Assembly (NCBI GenBank): GCA_950295325.1
Contig: OX485803.1
Coordinates: forward strand, 77,827,554 to 77,851,525
DNA length: 23,972 nucleotides
Reading direction: 5' to 3'
From: Polytrichum commune
Lineage: Eukaryota; Streptophyta; Polytrichopsida; Polytrichales; Polytrichaceae
A program made the position numbers and the translations under genes. The notes beneath the pieces are model-generated. The model was not told the origin of the DNA. It searched no databases and worked only from the letters and a program-made list of their open reading frames with translations. Positions 20,609 through 23,972 of this stretch are shown here, piece after piece. Each line of letters starts with the position of its first letter. Within the stretch, counting starts at the first letter, position 1.

Positions 20609-22400
20609 CATGCTTTAATATTAAAATGTTGCGTTGTATAGACCCTCTCTATAGCAATCCAAAATGACCCTATATAAGAACTTTCGACGTCATAAATAAT
20701 AATTAGGGAGGAATGAAGTTTCATGAAAGTAACTATTTCGTTAAGTTAATAAATATGCTTTTAATTATCTAAAATCAAACATGCTTTAATATTAAAATAT
20801 TTCACTGTACGGACCTTCTCTATAGCAATCCACAATGATCCTATATAAGAACTTTCGACATCATAGATAATAATTTATGAGGAATGAAGTTTCATGAAAG
20901 TAATTATTTCGTTAGGTTAATAAATATGCTTTTATTATCTAAAATCAAACATGCTTTAATATTAAAATATTGCACTGTATGGACCCTTTCTATAGAAATC
21001 CAAAATGACCCTATATAAGAGCTTTCGATGTCATATATAATAATTAGGAAGGAATGAAGTTTTATAAAAGTAACTATTTTGTTAAGTTAATAAATATACT
21101 TTTAATTATCTAAAATCAAACATGCTTTAATATTAAAATATAGCACTATACGGACCTTCTCTATAGCAATCCAAAATGATCCTATATAAGAACTTTCGAC
21201 GTCATAGATAATAATTAATGAGGAATGAAGTTTCATGAAAGTAATAATTTGTTAAGTTAATAAATATAATTTTAATTATCTAAAATCAAACATGCTTTAA
21301 TACAAAAATGGTATACGGTATGGACCTTTTCAATAGCAATCAAAAACGATTTTGTGTAAAGGTTTTCGACGTCATACAAAATAATTAGGACTTCATGAAG
21401 TTTTATAAAGATAACTATTTAGTTAAATTAATAAACACCTTTTTAGTTATCTAAAATTAAACATGCTTTAATGTTAGAATGTTGCACGGCATGGACCCTT
21501 TCTATAGCAATTCTAAATGACCTTGGGTATAATCTTTTGACGTCTTATGAAATAATTATGAAGAGATGAAGTTTCATATAGATAACAATCTGGTTAGACT
21601 GAAACAAAAAAGTTATAAATAAATATTGTAATGGTTGACGTGTTGGATTAACATAAAAAATAAATTATTAATATAATCATATGAAAATCATGCTAATACT
21701 ATAATTGATAGGTTAACACTTACGTTTTCAATCATCTAAGATCAAACATGCTTTGATATAAGAATGTTACATGATATAGACCCTTTTAATAGCAATCCAA
21801 AATGATCTTGTGTACAAAATTTCGATGTCATACGAAATAGTTATGACTGGTTGAAATACTGAAACTATGAATTAATATTGTAACGTATGACGCGTTGGAT
21901 TAATCCAAAAAAATAAATTATTAATACAATCATATTAAAATAAGATTATACCATGATTGCTAGGTTGATAATTATATTTTCAATCATCCATGATCAAACA
22001 TGCTTTAATATTAGAATGTTGGATGGAATGGACCCTCTTAATAGTAAACCGAAATCATCTTGTATAAAAACTTTCGACGTCATATGAAATAATTATGAAC
22101 GGATGAAGTTCATGAAGATAACAACTTAATATTTAAAGATGAAAGACTAAAATTATGAATTAATATTGTAATGTATGACGTGTTGGATTAAAATAAATTT
22201 TTTTTTGGGGATAATCATATTAAAATAATGGTTAACCCATAATTGGCTTTAGGGGTAATAGTAATCTCTTAATCATCCTATATCAAACATGCTTTAATAT
22301 TAGAATGTAGCATGGTATGGACCCAATCAATAGCAACCTAAAATGATCTTGTGTTGAAACTGTTGACGTCATGTGGAAAATTGTTGAACGGATGAAGTTT
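20609..22400. repeat. Subtelomeric satellite, 170/171-bp units followed by longer 252-289-bp variants
   Basis: CATGCTTTAATATTA(A/G)AAT-type marker starts at 20609, 20780, 20950, 21121, 21291 and 21462 (steps 171, 170, 171, 170, 171), then 21747, 21999 and 22288 (steps 285, 252, 289). Every unit continues with GGACC, a CTATAGCAATCC-like block, a CTATATAAGAACTTTCGACG-like block that includes GACGTCAT, and GGAATGAAGTTTCATGAAAG. The longer units add about 100 bp with ATTGTAA(T/C)G and GACGTGTTGGATTAA-like segments. The 170/171 step is close to one nucleosome repeat. No coding frame is present. Confidence 0.92.
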
Positions 22401-22705
22401 TGTAATGCTAACCAATATATTATAAACAAAAATCGTAAAATAATCGTACAATCTATGTCATGCTAGATTATCGCACTTTGAACTGATTTTACCAAGTATA
22501 TTAAATTTTGATGGTTTTGAGATGATAGGATAATAACCTGTATTTATCAGTGATGACTATATGGATCCTAGAAGTTGAGGTTAGGTTACAAGGGCGTTCT
22601 TAAGCTTTGGGGGGTCGGCGTTTCGAGCCGAAATTTTGGCTACCCCCCCATTTTCGACCCTTGTGATCACGACGGTGAAGTCGAAAAGCTTAAGAAGTTT
22701 TTGGA
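22401..22705. repeat. Satellite-telomere junction with a C-run motif and perfect inverted repeat
   Basis: This is mostly single-copy. A 12-bp perfect inverted repeat, TTCTTAAGCTTT at 22597-22608 and AAAGCTTAAGAA at 22685-22696, closes 9 bp before the first TTTAGGG. Inside the loop a G6 run (22609-22614) faces a C7 run (22643-22649) around the near-palindrome AGCCGAAATTTTGGCT, which could strengthen a fold. The segment 22641-22680 (TACCCCCCCATTTTC, then TTGTGATCACGACGG) matches 19357-19395. Confidence 0.75.
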
Positions 22706-23972
22706 TTTAGGGTTTAGGGTTTAGGGTTTAGGGTTTAGGGTTTAGGGTTTAGGGTTTAGGGTTTAGGGGTTTAGGGTTTAGGGTTTAGGGTTTAGGGTTT
22801 AGGGTTTTAGGGTTTAGGGTTTAGGGTTTAGGGTTTAGGGTTTAGGGTTTAGGGTTTAGGGTTTAGGGGTTTAGGGTTTAGGGTTTAGGGTTTAGGGTTT
22901 AGGGTTTAGGGTTTAGGGTTTAGGGTTTAGGGTTTAGGGTTTTAGGGTTTAGGGTTTAGGGTTTAGGGTTTAGGGTTTAGGGTTTAGGGTTTAGGGTTTA
23001 GGGTTTTAGGGTTTAGGGTTTAGGGTTTAGGGTTTAGGGTTTAGGGTTTAGGGTTTAGGGTTTAGGGTTTAGGGTTTAGGGTTTAGGGTTTAGGGTTTAG
23101 GGTTTAGGGTTTAGGGTTTAGGGTTTAGGGTTTAGGGTTTAGGGTTTAGGGTTTAGGGTTTAGGGTTTAGGGTTTAGGGTTTAGGGTTTAGGGTTTAGGG
23201 TTTAGGGTTTAGGGTTTAGGGTTTAGGGTTTAGGGTTTAGGGTTTAGGGTTTAGGGTTTAGGGTTTAGGGTTTAGGGTTTAGGGTTTAGGGTTTAGGGTT
23301 TAGGGTTTAGGGTTTAGGGTTTAGGGTTTAGGGTTTAGGGTTTAGGGTTTAGGGTTTAGGGTTTAGGGTTTAGGGTTTAGGGTTTAGGGTTTAGGGTTTA
23401 GGGTTTAGGGTTTAGGGTTTAGGGTTTAGGGTTTAGGGTTTAGGGTTTAGGGTTTAGGGTTTAGGGTTTAGGGTTTAGGGTTTAGGGTTTAGGGTTTAGG
23501 GTTTAGGGTTTAGGGTTTAGGGTTTAGGGTTTAGGGTTTAGGGTTTAGGGTTTAGGGTTTAGGGTTTAGGGTTTAGGGTTTAGGGTTTAGGGTTTAGGGT
23601 TTAGGGTTTAGGGTTTAGGGTTTAGGGTTTAGGGTTTAGGGTTTAGGGTTTAGGGTTTAGGGTTTAGGGTTTAGGGTTTAGGGTTTAGGGTTTAGGGTTT
23701 AGGGTTTAGGGTTTAGGGTTTAGGGTTTAGGGTTTAGGGTTTAGGGTTTAGGGTTTAGGGTTTAGGGTTTAGGGTTTAGGGTTTAGGGTTTAGGGTTTAG
23801 GGTTTAGGGTTTAGGGTTTAGGGTTTAGGGTTTAGGGTTTAGGGTTTAGGGTTTAGGGTTTAGGGTTTAGGGTTTAGGGTTTAGGGTTTAGGGTTTAGGG
23901 TTTAGGGTTTAGGGTTTAGGGTTTAGGGTTTAGGGTTTAGGGTTTAGGGTTTAGGGTTTAGGGTTTAGGGTT
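22706..23972 (+). repeat. Telomere, (TTTAGGG)n, about 180 units to the window end
   Basis: This is the plant-type telomere repeat, made by telomerase at the chromosome end; the G-rich strand points right, so this is a right-hand end. The first 300 bp contain five 8-bp variants: TTTAGGGG at about 22762 and 22862, and TTTTAGGG at about 22805, 22940 and 23004. From about 23008 onward every unit I could check is canonical (about 137 units), and the phase at 23943 agrees with exactly five net extra bases. No loss of order is seen before the last base. Confidence 0.99.

Overview
This window is the end of a plant chromosome arm. From about 22706 to the last base it is an unbroken run of the Arabidopsis-type telomere unit TTTAGGG, G-rich strand reading outward, so the right-hand edge is the physical chromosome end or the point where assembly stopped. 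The telomere type, a microsomal cytochrome P450 of plant A-type appearance and GT-AG introns that can be placed by eye all fit a land plant. I cannot name the species. The P450 coding block is GC-rich and sits in AT-rich non-coding DNA.

Layout, left to right. 1-630 is the 5' part of a cytochrome P450 gene on the minus strand, cut by the window edge. 631-12860 is gene-poor and repeat-rich: a foldback element of about 1.3 kb (2250-3559), a dispersed repeat family (3912-4287 and 11245-11752, with a third piece inside a later intron), a 40-bp and a 53-bp minisatellite (7171-7615), a 150-bp tandem duplication (9150-9450) and a small MITE-like element (11060-11183). 12933-16917 is a three-exon gene for a protein of about 880-950 residues. 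It has a basic N terminus, a Cys/His-rich middle and a DDE/D-like core (DFAENY, WSDGC, GHGKGPHDG), and I read it as a transposase or transposase-derived protein of a superfamily I cannot name. Both introns rejoin the frame exactly, but near the 3' end the frame shifts at an A run and an acidic tail continues in another frame. 17973-18880 (minus) is a two-exon gene for a small RING-finger protein whose intron lies between the zinc ligands; a telo-box and a TATA-like site lie upstream.

The distal 5 kb is subtelomere: degenerate copies of a C-run motif (19060-19435), an array of about 140 bp period (19683-20310), then an array of exact 170/171-bp period (20609 onward) whose last units carry an extra block of about 100 bp, then a single-copy stretch ending in a 12-bp perfect inverted repeat 9 bp before the telomere. 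The C-run motif found at 19357 recurs inside this last stretch (22641), so the same motif flanks the satellite block on both sides.

The genes show no sign of acting together; this looks like ordinary gene-poor chromosome-end DNA. The two most distinctive elements are the unnamed DDE/D-like gene and the layered organisation of the chromosome end.
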